Below the pieces are notes generated by a model. It ran no database searches. It saw only the letters and a list, made by a program, of their open reading frames with translations, and had not been told where the DNA came from. The position numbers and the translations under genes are program-made. A DNA stretch of 64,000 nucleotides from Consotaella salsifontis (lineage in GTDB: Bacteria; Pseudomonadota; Alphaproteobacteria; Rhizobiales; Rhizobiaceae): assembly GCF_900167365.1 (NCBI RefSeq), contig NZ_FUXL01000008.1, positions 153,475 through 217,474 on the forward strand, read 5' to 3'. The stretch's first letter is position 1; each line of letters starts with the position of its first letter. Below are positions 9,679-19,295 of this stretch, piece after piece.

Positions 9679-10070
9679 GACAGCTCCTCCGCCTTGAAGC
9701 CGCGCGGGAAAATGTCCTCGAGCAGCACGGTTTCGACGACGCCCGTCTCGGCGTCGCAGAGATGGACACGGGTTTCAGGCGAGCCGAACTCGGCGATCCG
9801 CTGGCGGCAACCGCCGCAGGGCGGGCACGCCACCAGCCTTTCGGCCACCACGGCGATTTCGGCGATTTCGCCGCCGCCGTCCATGACCATGTGCGAGATG
9901 GCGGTCGTCTCGGCGCACCAGCCTTCGGGAAAGCTCACCACCTCGATGTTGCAGCCGGCATAGATGCGCCCGTCGCGCGTGCGCAGCGCCGCGCCCACCG
10001 GAAAGCGGGAATAGGGCGCGTGGCACTTTCGCATGGCGGATTTGGCTCGGACGAAGAGATCATCGGCCAT
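9675..10070 (-). CDS. cdd: Cytidine deaminase
   Basis: Deaminates cytidine and deoxycytidine to uridine and deoxyuridine. The 131-residue length is that of the tetrameric class. Zinc ligands are seen in CAETTAI and CPPCGGCRQ, giving the three cysteines and catalytic Glu; the N-terminal half holds APYSRFPVGAALRT. Located between the ABC permease (48-base gap) and pnp (4-base overlap). Confidence 0.95.
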   Translation of the reverse strand: MADDLFVRAKSAMRKCHAPYSRFPVGAALRTRDGRIYAGCNIEVVSFPEGWCAETTAISHMVMDGGGEIAEIAVVAERLVACPPCGGCRQRIAEFGSPETRVHLCDAETGVVETVLLEDIFPRGFKAEELS

Positions 10071-10117
10071 AGGGCATGGCTCCCGGATTTGCTGTTACGC
10101 TCTGGCGGCCTCGGCCG

Positions 10118-11092
10118 TCACCGCTCCTTCACGTAGGGCACGCCGCCCGCCTTGGGCGGCGAGGGCCGGCCGACGAAACCGGCGAGCAGGATCACCGTCA
10201 AAATATAGGGCAACGCCTGGATGAACTGTACCGAAACCGTGCCGACGATGGGAAGGCTCGCCCCCTGAAGGCGGATGGCCAGCGCGTCGAGAATGCCGAA
10301 GAGAAGGCAGGCGAACATCACCGGCACCGGCTTCCAGTTGGCGAAGATCAGCGCGGCGAGCGCGATGTAGCCGCGCCCGGCAGTCATGTCCCGGTTGAAG
10401 CCGGCGGACTGTGCCACCGACATATAGGTGCCGGCAAAGCCCGTGAGGACGCCGCAGATAATCACGGCGCGGTAGCGCAGCCACGGCACGGAAACGCCGG
10501 CCGTGTCTACTGCCGCCGGGTTCTCGCCCACCGCCCGAAGCCTGAGGCCGAAGCGGGTGCGAAAGAGAATCCACCAGGTGAGAGGCACCATCAGGAAGGC
10601 GACATAGACGAGGAGGCTCTGGCCCGAGAGGACGTTGGCATAGAGCGGCCCGATCACGGGCACGCCCGCGACCTCTTGGGCAAATGGCAGATCGATGGTG
10701 CCGAAACGCGCCGCGCCGGAAAGGAAGGGCGTTCGCCCGCCCTGCCCGTACCAGGCCTGACCGAGGATGACCGTCAGCCCCGCCGCGACGAAGTTCAGCG
10801 CCGTGCCGGAGACGATCTGGTTGCCGCGATAGGTGATCGAGGCGAGGCCGTGAACCAAGCCGAAGAGGATGGTCGAGACGATGCCCGCCAGAAGGCCGAT
10901 CCACGCCGAGCCGCTAGCGCTCGCGGCAACGGCAGAGAAGAACGCGCCGATCAGCATCTTGCCTTCGAGCGAGATGTCGAAAATGCCCGAGCGCTCGGAA
11001 TAGAGGCCCGCCAGAGCGGCGAAGATCAGCGGCGTCGACAGACGCAGCGTCAGGGCGAGGATGGAGGTAAGGGCGGCGAAATCGAAATCCAT
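10118..11092 (-). CDS. Nucleoside ABC transporter permease 2 (BPD_transp_2)
   Basis: A 324-residue polytopic inner-membrane protein of the branched-chain/ribose type permease family, paired with the permease immediately upstream. Visible features are the N-terminal LSTPLIFAALAGLYSERSGIFDISLEGKML, which is typical of the second permease in BMP-type nucleoside transporters, and FRTRFGLRLRAVGENPAAVDTAG, the cytoplasmic coupling loop. Its first base overlaps the end of the preceding permease. It should form a heterodimer channel with that protein. Confidence 0.92.
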   Translation of the reverse strand: MDFDFAALTSILALTLRLSTPLIFAALAGLYSERSGIFDISLEGKMLIGAFFSAVAASASGSAWIGLLAGIVSTILFGLVHGLASITYRGNQIVSGTALNFVAAGLTVILGQAWYGQGGRTPFLSGAARFGTIDLPFAQEVAGVPVIGPLYANVLSGQSLLVYVAFLMVPLTWWILFRTRFGLRLRAVGENPAAVDTAGVSVPWLRYRAVIICGVLTGFAGTYMSVAQSAGFNRDMTAGRGYIALAALIFANWKPVPVMFACLLFGILDALAIRLQGASLPIVGTVSVQFIQALPYILTVILLAGFVGRPSPPKAGGVPYVKER

Positions 11093-12228
11093 CAGCGCGG
11101 CTCCTCCGCCTGGACGTCCTTCGATGGCCGGAACCGCACGAACTGAAAGGCTGCCCCGATGCCCGGCCGCAGCATATTCTCCATCGCGCCGGCGAAGAGG
11201 ATGACGAGGCCCTGGATGATGACGATCATGTCGCGTGAGATATTCGGCATGTCGAAGGCGAGTTCCGCCCCGCCCTGGTAGAGCATGCCGAAAAGGAGAG
11301 CCGCCGGGATGATGCCGGCCGGATGCCCCCGCCCCATCAGCGCCACCGCGATGCCGACGAAGCCCGCGCCGGCAGGAAAATCGATCTGGACGCGAGCCTG
11401 GTCGCCCATCACCGGATTGAGCGCCATGAGCCCGGCAAGCCCGCCCGAGATCATCATGGTGATGACGACGACCTTGGTCTGCGACATGCCGGCATAGCGC
11501 GCCGCCGAGGGCGAGAAGCCGAGCGTGCGGATCTCATAGCCGAGGCGCGTGCGCCAGATCAGCACCCAGACCAGGAAAGCGGCGAGAAGCGCCAGGAAGA
11601 AGGAGACGTTGAGCGGTGCTCCGCCGAGGCTCGAGCCGAAAAGAGTGAACAGCCAGTCGAGCTTGGGCAACTGCCCTCCCGCCTGGAAGGTGCGGGTCTC
11701 CGGCGCCATGGAGCCCATGGGCTTCAGCATGCCGACGAGGAGATAGACCATCAGCGCCGAGGCGATGAAGTTGAACATGATCGTGGTGATGACCACGTGG
11801 CTGCCGCGACGGGCCTGAAGCCAACCGGGGATGAAGGCCCAGGCCGCGCCGAAGACGAAGCTCGCGATCACTGCCAGCGGAAAATTGACCCACCACGGCA
11901 GAACCGTATCCAGATTGAGCGCCACCAGCGCGCAGCCAAGGCCGCCGATATAGGCCTGCCCCTCCGAGCCGATGTTGAAGAGCCCGCCATGGAAGGCGAC
12001 GGCGACGGAAAGCCCGGTGAGGATGAAGTTCGTCGTGTAGTAGAGGGTGAAGGCGATGCCGCCACCATAGCCGAAGGCACCGTAGAGCATCAGCTTGGCG
12101 GCCTCGACAGGGCTCTCGCCCACCAGGAGCACCACCAGACCAGCGACGATGAAGGCCACCGCCACATTGGCGATGGGAATGAGCCCGTACTCGATCCAGG
12201 CGGGCAGCTTGACGTAGGGACGGCTCAT
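11092..12228 (-). CDS. Nucleoside ABC transporter permease 1 (BPD_transp_2)
   Basis: A 378-residue integral membrane protein with about ten hydrophobic segments, including GLSVAVAFHGGLFNIGSEGQ, diagnostic for the YufP/NupP type permease of nucleoside importers, and the coupling loop RTRLGYEIRTLGFSPSAARYAG. Overlaps the VOC gene upstream by 4 bases and the second permease downstream by one base, so it is part of a single tightly packed operon with the ATPase. Confidence 0.92.
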   Translation of the reverse strand: MSRPYVKLPAWIEYGLIPIANVAVAFIVAGLVVLLVGESPVEAAKLMLYGAFGYGGGIAFTLYYTTNFILTGLSVAVAFHGGLFNIGSEGQAYIGGLGCALVALNLDTVLPWWVNFPLAVIASFVFGAAWAFIPGWLQARRGSHVVITTIMFNFIASALMVYLLVGMLKPMGSMAPETRTFQAGGQLPKLDWLFTLFGSSLGGAPLNVSFFLALLAAFLVWVLIWRTRLGYEIRTLGFSPSAARYAGMSQTKVVVITMMISGGLAGLMALNPVMGDQARVQIDFPAGAGFVGIAVALMGRGHPAGIIPAALLFGMLYQGGAELAFDMPNISRDMIVIIQGLVILFAGAMENMLRPGIGAAFQFVRFRPSKDVQAEEPR

Positions 12229-12674
12229 GCGGCTCCTTCGCCTTCATGTTTCGCGAGATCGAGATGCCCCTCGTCATCCAGCGCAAAGAACGGATTGAAG
12301 GCCAGCTCCCATAGGTGATCGTCAGGATCGGCGAAATAGCCCGAATAGCCACCCCAGAAAACCTTCTGCGGTCTTTTCACGGGCGCGGCGCCCGCGGCGA
12401 GCGCCAGCGCGAAGAGGCGGTCGACCTCGGCCTCGCTGGTCATGTTGATGGCGAGGGTGATGGGCGAATGCCCTCGCCCCGCAAAAGACGTTCCCGCGTC
12501 CTTGGCGAGATCGTCGCGACCGAAGAGAGACAGAACGAGGCGTGCCCCTTGCAGGAAGGCGACGCTGTCGTTGCCCGCCGCCGTCCGCTTCCAGCCCAGC
12601 GCCTCGTAGAAGGCCGCCGAACGCGCAAGGTCGGAAACACCGAGCGTAACGAGGGAAACGCGGGCATCGATCAT
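12225..12674 (-). CDS. VOC (glyoxalase/bleomycin-resistance) family protein
   Basis: A 149-residue protein with the two beta-alpha-beta-beta-beta modules of the VOC fold: VSLVTLGVSDLARSAAFYEA at the start and SGYFADPDDHLWELAFNP near residue 115, where the Glu is a usual metal ligand. Substrate unknown. Overlaps of 4 bases with the ATPase gene on one side and the first permease gene on the other place it inside the transporter operon, an arrangement unlikely to be chance. It may act on a nucleoside-derived compound, but this is inference. Confidence 0.85.
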   Translation of the reverse strand: MIDARVSLVTLGVSDLARSAAFYEALGWKRTAAGNDSVAFLQGARLVLSLFGRDDLAKDAGTSFAGRGHSPITLAINMTSEAEVDRLFALALAAGAAPVKRPQKVFWGGYSGYFADPDDHLWELAFNPFFALDDEGHLDLAKHEGEGAA

Positions 12675-14203
12675 TCCGCCGCCTCCTGGCTGGTGACGCC
12701 GGCCATGAGAAGGCCGAGCTCGTTCTCGCTCGTCTCCGGGCCACGCTCGCCGACGATGCGCCCGGCGAACATCACCAGGATGCGGTCGGAGAGGGAGCGG
12801 ATTTCATCGAGCTCCACCGAGACGAGAAGGATCGCCTTGCCGGCATCGCGCATGGCGACAATCCGCCGGTGGATGAACTCGATGGCCCCGACGTCGACAC
12901 CACGCGTCGGCTGGCCGATGAGCAGTACCTCCGGATCGCGCTCCATCTCGCGGGCGAGAACGATCTTCTGCTGATTGCCGCCGGAAAAGTTCGACGTCTT
13001 GAGGCGGCAGTCGGGTGGGCGGATATCGAAATCCTCGATCTCCCGCGCCGCGCGCCGGCGCACGGCGGCAGGATCGAGAAAGACGCCACGGCCGAGATCG
13101 GCGTCGCGATGATAGCCGAGGATGGCGTTCTCGCTCTCCGAAAACGGCAGCACGAGGCCCATATGGTGCCGATCCTCCGGCACGTGCGCCAGCCCCATGG
13201 CGCGAAGGGCGCCCGGGTCCGCACCCTTGATGGGATCGATCTCTCGGTCGAGCAGGCGAACGCTGCCGGCCTCCGCCCGGCGGATGCCGGACAATGCCTC
13301 GAGCAGCTCCGATTGGCCGTTGCCGGCGACGCCCGCGATGCCGACGATCTCGCCGGCCCTCACCTCGAAGGACACGTCGTCCACCATCTTGACGCGCCGC
13401 GCATCCCGCACGGACAGATGTTCGACCTTGAGCTTAACCGCGCCGGGCTCGGCCGGTCCTTTGTCGACATGCAGCAGCACACGGCGGCCGACCATCAGCT
13501 CGGCGAGCGCGCCGGCATTGGTTTCCGCCGTTTTCACCGTGGCGACGATCTCGCCACGCCGCATCACCGACACCGCGTCGGTGATCGCCATGATCTCCCG
13601 CAGCTTATGGGTGATGAGAATGATGGTTTTGCCCTCGGCGCGAAGCTGCTTCAACACCTCGAAGAGATGATCGGCCTCGGCCGGCGTCAAGACGCCGGTT
13701 GGCTCGTCGAGGATCAGGATGTCGGCCCCACGATACAGCGCCTTCAGGATCTCGACGCGCTGCTGAAGCCCGACAGGCAGCTCCTCGACCACCGCATCGG
13801 GATCGACCTCGAGATTGTGTTCGCGCTCCAGGCGCTTCAATTCGTCGCGCACCCGCTGGATGCCGGCGGCTAGCAGGGGCGACTGCTCGGCGCCCAGCAT
13901 GACATTCTCAATGACGGTGAAGTTGTCCACCAGCATGAAATGCTGATGGACCATTCCGATGCCCGAGGAGATTGCAACGTTGGGGTCGGAAATGGAGACT
14001 TTCCTGCCCCCCACCCGGATTTCGCCGGCATCAGCCTGGTAGAAACCGTAGATGATCGACATCAGCGTCGATTTGCCAGCGCCGTTTTCGCCGACAATGC
14101 CGTGGATCGTGCCCTTGTCGACCCTGAGGTTGATGGACTTGTTGGCCCGAACGGCGCCGAAGCTCTTGTCGATGTTGATCAGTTCGATCGCCGGGTCCGC
14201 CAT
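12671..14203 (-). CDS. Nucleoside ABC transporter ATP-binding protein (two ABC domains)
   Basis: A 510-residue cytoplasmic ATPase with two fused nucleotide-binding domains, the architecture of RbsA/NupA-type importers. The first domain has Walker A GENGAGKST, signature LPVGLQQRVEILKAL and Walker B ILILDEPTGVLTP; the second has the degenerate P-loop GVAGNGQSE, signature FSGGNQQKIVLAREM and EVLLIGQPTRGVD in place of a canonical Walker B, as usual for the second half. The ATG at 14203 (MADPAIELI) is chosen; upstream reading frame overlaps slyX on the other strand and lacks homology. First of the linked genes ATPase-VOC-permease-permease. Confidence 0.94.
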   Translation of the reverse strand: MADPAIELINIDKSFGAVRANKSINLRVDKGTIHGIVGENGAGKSTLMSIIYGFYQADAGEIRVGGRKVSISDPNVAISSGIGMVHQHFMLVDNFTVIENVMLGAEQSPLLAAGIQRVRDELKRLEREHNLEVDPDAVVEELPVGLQQRVEILKALYRGADILILDEPTGVLTPAEADHLFEVLKQLRAEGKTIILITHKLREIMAITDAVSVMRRGEIVATVKTAETNAGALAELMVGRRVLLHVDKGPAEPGAVKLKVEHLSVRDARRVKMVDDVSFEVRAGEIVGIAGVAGNGQSELLEALSGIRRAEAGSVRLLDREIDPIKGADPGALRAMGLAHVPEDRHHMGLVLPFSESENAILGYHRDADLGRGVFLDPAAVRRRAAREIEDFDIRPPDCRLKTSNFSGGNQQKIVLAREMERDPEVLLIGQPTRGVDVGAIEFIHRRIVAMRDAGKAILLVSVELDEIRSLSDRILVMFAGRIVGERGPETSENELGLLMAGVTSQEAAE

Positions 14204-14275
14204 GGCACGCTCTGGACAAAGAGGAATGGTTTTTCGAAGACTGACCGCCCCACACCGACCCGGAGAGCGACGACC

Positions 14276-14479
14276 ATGAGTGAAACGCCGATCGAACGCC
14301 TCGAAATGCAGATAGCCCACCAGGGCCGGACGATCGACGAACTGTCGGAGCAGCTGCTCAAGCAGTGGGCGGAGATCGACCGGCTGTCGAAGACCGTCGC
14401 GGCCCTCGTCGGCCGCCTGGTCGAGCTGGAAGACATGGCGGCACCTCGGCCCGAGGTCACCAAACCTCCCCATTGGTAG
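14276..14479 (+). CDS. slyX: SlyX family protein
   Basis: A 67-residue coiled-coil protein: the heptad-rich segment from IERLEMQIAHQGRTIDELS to LVELEDM matches SlyX, and the end PPHW is a SlyX hallmark (PPHY/PPHW). GGAGAG lies 10 bases before the ATG. It lies alone on the + strand between the ATPase gene and the BMP binding-protein gene, interrupting what is otherwise a continuous - strand transport locus. The function of SlyX is not known in any detail. Confidence 0.85.
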   Translation: MSETPIERLEMQIAHQGRTIDELSEQLLKQWAEIDRLSKTVAALVGRLVELEDMAAPRPEVTKPPHW

Positions 14480-14480
14480 G

Positions 14481-14533
14481 CCGCCGCGAGACGATCCGCA
14501 AAGGCCCTCGCCGCATGGCGCGTCTCGCGGCGG
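14481..14533. repeat. Inverted repeat between slyX and the BMP gene
   Basis: A perfect 13-bp inverted repeat, CCGCCGCGAGACG (14481-14493) and CGTCTCGCGGCGG (14521-14533), starts directly after the slyX stop. It lies between convergent stops and may end both transcripts, although no T run follows. Confidence 0.5.
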
Positions 14534-14585
14534 TCATCGCGTAATCCGGGCCGCCAGAAGCAGCCCGGTCACGCTCAGTGCCTGC

Positions 14586-15581
14586 TCAGTAGGGGCACTT
14601 CGAATCGGTGGAGTAGTCGTGGACCTCCACCTTGCCGGCGATGATGTCCTGCTTGGCCTTTTCGGCCGCCGCCTTCATCTCGTCGGTGATCAGGTCCTTG
14701 TTGTTCTCGTCCAGGGCATAATCGACGCCGTTCTCCTTGAGGCCGAGATCCACCGTCCCGCCCTTCAGCTCGCCAGCAGCCGCCTCCTTGAAGACGTTGT
14801 AGACGGCCACGTCGACGCCCTTGACCATGGAGGTCAGGACATGGCCGGGGAAAAGGCCGTTCTGGTTGGAATCGACGCCGATGCCGTACTTGCCAGCATC
14901 CGCCGCAGCCTGAAGAACGCCGATGCCGGTGCCGCCGGCCGCGTGGAAGACGACGTCGGCGCCCTGGTCGATCTGGCTCTTGGTGAGTTCGCCGCCGCGA
15001 ACCGGATCGTTCCAGGCCGCGCCCGTGGTGCCGGTCATGTTCTCCAGTACCTTCATGTCGGGCTTCACCGACTTCACGCCGCCGATATAGCCGCAAGAGA
15101 ACTTATGGATCAGCGGGATATCCATTCCGCCGACGAAGCCGACAGTGCCCGTCTCGGACTTCATCGCCGCCAGAATGCCGACGAGATAGGAGCCCTCCTG
15201 CTCCTTGAAGACGATGGAGCGCACGTTCGGCGCATCGACCACCGCGTCGATGATGGCGAACTTGATATCGGGGAATTCCTTGGCGACCTTCTCCATCGCG
15301 GCGGCGGCCGAGAAGCCGGTTGCCACGATCGGGCTGTTGCCGCGCTGGGCGAAACGGCGCATCGCCTGTTCGCGCTGGGCTTCGTTCTGAATTTCGAACT
15401 CGCGATAGGACTGGCCGGTTTCCTTCTTGAACTTCTCGGCGCCGTGATAGGCGGCCTCGTTGAAGGATTTGTCGAACTTTCCGCCAAGATCGAAGATCAG
15501 CGCAGGCTCGGCCGCGCTCGCGCCCGATACCGAAAGAAGCGTTGCCGCGGCGAGCCCCACCAGGATTCGTTTCATGTTCAT
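14586..15581 (-). CDS. BMP-family nucleoside-binding lipoprotein-like substrate-binding protein
   Basis: A 331-residue periplasmic binding protein of the BMP/PnrA family, which capture purine or general nucleosides for the ABC importer encoded at 10118-14203. A cleavable signal peptide ([23 protein letters not shown]) has no lipobox cysteine, so a soluble periplasmic form is expected. Family motifs are [18 protein letters not shown] near residue 28, [12 protein letters not shown] and [13 protein letters not shown]. The start at 15581 is preceded by AGGGAACGA. The ATPase gene begins 382 bases downstream on the same strand, with slyX on the opposite strand in the gap. Confidence 0.93.
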   Translation of the reverse strand: MNMKRILVGLAAATLLSVSGASAAEPALIFDLGGKFDKSFNEAAYHGAEKFKKETGQSYREFEIQNEAQREQAMRRFAQRGNSPIVATGFSAAAAMEKVAKEFPDIKFAIIDAVVDAPNVRSIVFKEQEGSYLVGILAAMKSETGTVGFVGGMDIPLIHKFSCGYIGGVKSVKPDMKVLENMTGTTGAAWNDPVRGGELTKSQIDQGADVVFHAAGGTGIGVLQAAADAGKYGIGVDSNQNGLFPGHVLTSMVKGVDVAVYNVFKEAAAGELKGGTVDLGLKENGVDYALDENNKDLITDEMKAAAEKAKQDIIAGKVEVHDYSTDSKCPY

Positions 15582-15723
15582 TCGTTCCCTGTTGACCAAA
15601 ACCGCCGCCCTCGCCCACCGGACGGAGCGGCGGAACATGCATGCGAAACAGCACGTCCCAAGGACCTTGCATCCTTCGGCAGACTGGCACGACGGGAGCA
15701 GGAAATCACCCTGATTCTTCGTC

Positions 15724-16386
15724 TCATGCCGCCGAAATGCCCACCGGGCAGGAGACTCCGGTGCCGCCGAGGCCGCAATAGCCGTTCGGATTCTTGGCGA
15801 GATACTGCTGGTGATAGTCCTCGGCGAAGTAGAAGGTCGGGGCCGGAGCGATCTCGGTGGTGATCGCGGCTGGGTGGCCGGCGGCCGTCAGCGCCTCCTG
15901 ATAGCGCGCCTTCGCCTCCTCGGCAGCGCGGCGCTGCGCCTCATCGAAGGCATAGATCGCCGAGCGGTATTGGGTCCCGACGTCGTTGCCCTGGCGCATC
16001 CCTTGCGTCGGATCATGGCTCTCGAAGAAGAGCTTGAGCAGGTCCTCGTAGGAGACGACGCGAGGATCGAACACCACGAGCACCACTTCGGCATGGCCTG
16101 TTCGGCCGGAGCAGACTTCCTCATAGGTGGGATTGGGCGTTTGCCCGCCGGCGTAGCCGACTGCCGTCACATACACCCCCTCGCGCTTCCAGAAGACGCG
16201 CTCTGCGCCCCAGAAGCAGCCGAGGCCGAACATCGCGCTTTCCATCCCCCCCGGATAAGGCCCCTTGAGAGCGTGGCCGGATACGAAATGGTTCGCGGCG
16301 GTCGGCAAGGGAGTGTCGCGCCCCGGCAGCGCCTCGCCGGCCTCCGGCATTTCGCTTTTCTTGGAAAAGAGATCGAAGAGGGTCAT
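15724..16386 (-). CDS. msrA: Peptide methionine-S-sulfoxide reductase
   Basis: Repairs oxidised methionine (S-epimer) in proteins. The catalytic motif [13 protein letters not shown] is near residue 55 and the resolving-cysteine region [15 protein letters not shown] is at the C terminus. The 220-residue product includes the N-terminal extension common in alphaproteobacterial MsrA. Stands alone upstream of the BMP gene, separated by 142 bases, so it probably has its own promoter. Confidence 0.95.
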   Translation of the reverse strand: MTLFDLFSKKSEMPEAGEALPGRDTPLPTAANHFVSGHALKGPYPGGMESAMFGLGCFWGAERVFWKREGVYVTAVGYAGGQTPNPTYEEVCSGRTGHAEVVLVVFDPRVVSYEDLLKLFFESHDPTQGMRQGNDVGTQYRSAIYAFDEAQRRAAEEAKARYQEALTAAGHPAAITTEIAPAPTFYFAEDYHQQYLAKNPNGYCGLGGTGVSCPVGISAA

Positions 16387-16431
16387 GTCGTCGGTCCTTC
16401 GGATGGGTCGGCGGCCAAGTCGCGACCTAGA

Positions 16432-16743
16432 TCAGGAAAGTGCCCGTTCCGGTGGGCGGCGCCCAAGGCCGGCGAGCAACAGAAGCAGCAGGGAGAGGCC
16501 GAGAAAGACGCCCGAGGCCGGCCATGGCCCGACCACGGCGAGGAGGCTGGCTAGGCTCTCGGCGAATGCATCATCCGCCCCCGAGACCGGAGGAGCGGCC
16601 ACCCCCACCAGCGCCAGAGCGTCGGACAAGGACATAAGGCGCGCGCTATTTTCGGCGATCGAGCGCGCGATGTCGCCGACCGCGAAGACGGCGGCGATCG
16701 CAAGGAAAATGAGACCTATCAAGCGCGCAAGAAATCTCAGCAT
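16432..16743 (-). CDS. Small membrane protein of unknown function
   Basis: A 103-residue protein with two predicted membrane segments, LARLIGLIFLAIAAVFAVGDIARS at the N terminus and WPASGVFLGLSLLLLLLAGLGRR near the C terminus, separated by a polar loop of about 45 residues. The helix-loop-helix layout is common in uncharacterised Rhizobiales membrane proteins. It lies 45 bases upstream of msrA on the same strand and may be cotranscribed with it. No function can be given. Confidence 0.65.
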   Translation of the reverse strand: MLRFLARLIGLIFLAIAAVFAVGDIARSIAENSARLMSLSDALALVGVAAPPVSGADDAFAESLASLLAVVGPWPASGVFLGLSLLLLLLAGLGRRPPERALS

Positions 16744-17077
16744 CGCTTTCTCCCCATCCCGCCGAGGGCGGCCACCCGCGCCATTTCAGAACGAATCGCG
16801 AATACGCCGTCCGCTTTCGGTATGTGGGACGAGCAGGGGCAACAAGCAATCCCACGCACGTGCTGATCAGACCTCCAGGGTCCGCGATTAGGCGCGGAAG
16901 CGCCACCCTCCGCCCGCCAACAGTGCCTGGACGAGTGGTTGAGACCGACAGAAGGGCTTTCTCGCGATTCGACGCTTGAACGTCGCGCGGTTCTGGCTTA
17001 AGTGCGCGCCAGTCGGTTCGCGGTCGGCTGCTTCGCTTGACGAGCATCGCCACGGACCTGTCGGGGAAACCCGACCC

Positions 17078-17167
<90 letters not shown>

Positions 17168-17259
17168 TGCCTAAGTCATTGATTTCCTGCGATCCGAACG
17201 CCTGATTCCCAGATCATCCTGTCACAGCGCCCTGTCACACTGTTTCGGGCGTTTGTTTC

Positions 17260-18966
17260 TTGCATGCTCTGCTCGCACCCTTCGTCACGAGGCGCGGACT
17301 CCTCTTCTGGTTCCGCAGGCCGGTTCCGGTGGACCTGGTCTCCTGCCTCGGCAAGTCGGATATCCGGCGTTCGCTGCGCACCAGCGACGCTCGGGCCGCC
17401 AGACGAAGGGCATGGACGCTGTTGCGCGCGGTCGAGGAAGCATTCGAGACGTTGAGGAGGGCCGGACTCAGTTCCGACGCCCGCTCGGCGTTCGGTGCGA
17501 TCCTCGATCACGTCATCGACGAGTTCGATGGCGGCCAATCTCGCTGGGCTGAGAGGGCCAAATACCGATACCTGATCGAGCGACTGGTCGCCGACGAGCC
17601 GTTGATGCCCGCCTTCGATAGGGAAGCAGCGGAAGCGCCTCGGTCGACATATCCGAACATTCGCCCTCACCCGGAAGCGGGGCCGCGCGTCACCGCCGAT
17701 GTCGCGATGCGAACGGCCGCCTCCCGCGGCGGCGCCATGGCCACAGTCCCATCTGCCGCGCAGCCCACCGCCGGGGCTTCGATGTCCGCGGCGGACATCG
17801 CGGCCATGATCGACAAGGGGATTGGTGCCGCTATCAAGCGCGCCATGGCCCGTCCGGGCTCGGACGATCTTCTCTCATCGCGTGTGCCCGCCTTCCTCCA
17901 AAGGAAGACCGAAGAGTTGGGCCCCAAGGCGAAGCACCTGGCGGACTATTCGGGCCGCATCGCGGTCTTCATTGCGATCGTTGGCGACAAGCCCATCGGC
18001 GCCTACACCATCGAGGACATGCACCGGTTCCGCGACATCCTCGACCAGATCCCCGTCAAAGGCCGGCAGCGCTTCAAGACGGCTGATCCGTTACTACAGA
18101 TCAGGATGAATCGGGAACTTGCCATCCCCTTCCCCCCGATCGACCCGGTCACGGTCGATGCCAAATACCTCAGCCCGATCAAGACACTGTTCAGCCATCT
18201 CGAAGGCCTTGGCGTCATCGAGAAGAGTCCGCTCGACGGCATCACGTCGAAGCGCATGAAAGGCGAGGACGGCATCGCGATCGGCCCCTCCGAGGAACGT
18301 CTGCCCTTTGAACCGGACCATCTAGCGAAGCTTCGGAAGATTGCCGACCAAAAGCCACAGTCCTCACCCGATCGCTGGTGGATACGGGTGTTGCCGCGAA
18401 CCGGCTTGCGTCTCGACGAGTTCGCGGTCTTGTCCGTGTTTGACATCCGTCAGATTCATGGACGCTGGTGCGTCGATCTCCTCCATCTCGACAATGGCGA
18501 CCCCGCTCACCGGGAACGCCGCAAGGAGCTCGACGTCAAAACCTCCAACTCCCGCCGCGTTGTTCCAATCCACCGCGCACTGATCGAGGACGGGTTCCTC
18601 GACCTCGTCGAAGCGCGGAGGAAGCGGAGCGGCGAAAGGGCACCCCTATTTCCGCAGTGCAAGCCCGACCGATATGGTTGCTACTCCTCCGCGCTGTCGA
18701 AGCGCCTGACCCGACAGATCGACGAGGTGACACCTGACCGCCGACACGTCACCCACTCGACCCGGCATAACTTCGCGGCGGCATGTGACGCCGCCGGGGT
18801 GCCGGATTCGGTGAGAGAGCGCTTCCTGGGCCACGCCGTCGATGAGACTGCCGTCCAGGATGGCCGTGCTCGACCGCGAGGATCGCGCGCCAAGCTGAGA
18901 CGCCGATACGGCTCGCCAATACCGTCGCGCGAGGAGATGGACTGGATTGATCGGTTGCAGGTCTAG
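17260..18966 (+). CDS. Tyrosine recombinase (site-specific integrase) at the island edge
   Basis: A 568-residue phage-type integrase. The N terminus (GLLFWFRRPVPVDLVSCLGKSDIRRSLRT) matches the short N-terminal domain of large alphaproteobacterial integrases. The catalytic domain shows the first Arg in RTGLRLDEFA near residue 384, HSTRH (His-x-x-Arg) near 499 and LGHAVDET near 525. The usual nucleophile position is unclear: the nearest tyrosine is in RRRYGSPIP. The frame begins with TTG at 17260; no better start is evident. It reads away from tRNA-Ser(GGA), the expected orientation for an integrase that targets that tRNA 3' end. Confidence 0.85.
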   Translation: MHALLAPFVTRRGLLFWFRRPVPVDLVSCLGKSDIRRSLRTSDARAARRRAWTLLRAVEEAFETLRRAGLSSDARSAFGAILDHVIDEFDGGQSRWAERAKYRYLIERLVADEPLMPAFDREAAEAPRSTYPNIRPHPEAGPRVTADVAMRTAASRGGAMATVPSAAQPTAGASMSAADIAAMIDKGIGAAIKRAMARPGSDDLLSSRVPAFLQRKTEELGPKAKHLADYSGRIAVFIAIVGDKPIGAYTIEDMHRFRDILDQIPVKGRQRFKTADPLLQIRMNRELAIPFPPIDPVTVDAKYLSPIKTLFSHLEGLGVIEKSPLDGITSKRMKGEDGIAIGPSEERLPFEPDHLAKLRKIADQKPQSSPDRWWIRVLPRTGLRLDEFAVLSVFDIRQIHGRWCVDLLHLDNGDPAHRERRKELDVKTSNSRRVVPIHRALIEDGFLDLVEARRKRSGERAPLFPQCKPDRYGCYSSALSKRLTRQIDEVTPDRRHVTHSTRHNFAAACDAAGVPDSVRERFLGHAVDETAVQDGRARPRGSRAKLRRRYGSPIPSREEMDWIDRLQV

Positions 18967-19295
18967 CGGGCGAAGGATTAAGCGCCGCGGCTGGAGGTTT
19001 TAGCCGCAAGCATGTTCGCAACCGAGCCTGGTCTACAGAGAAGTTATTGGTCGAATTGCTTTGCTGCGGATTGAGCTTGAGCATCCGAAGGCTAATCGTT
19101 AACCAAAGAGACGGAGTTCCTGCCCGTTCAGCTGGATTCGACAGTCCTTCAGCTCCATGTTGTCCTTGCGAGCCCAGCTCGTGTTTCACCCGGTCGGGTG
19201 GTCCAATCGGCGTCTGTCTTGCAGGGCGGCCGCCGACGGAGTTGCAGCTCCGCGACGGCCTGACCATGACAGAGCTCTGGATTGGAGAGTCCATC
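18967..19295. other. Intergenic stretch without a supported gene
   Basis: 329 bases between the integrase and the first small gene of the following module. The reading frame of the next gene stays open through part of it, but without a convincing start or coding character. It probably holds the promoter for the module at 19296-22831. Confidence 0.4.

Noticed and set aside
7444..9963. 839-codon open frame on the + strand
   Set aside because: It lies antisense to deoA, pnp and cdd, all clear genes; the translated sequence is rich in Arg, Gly and His and has no recognisable domain, as expected from high-GC antisense frames.
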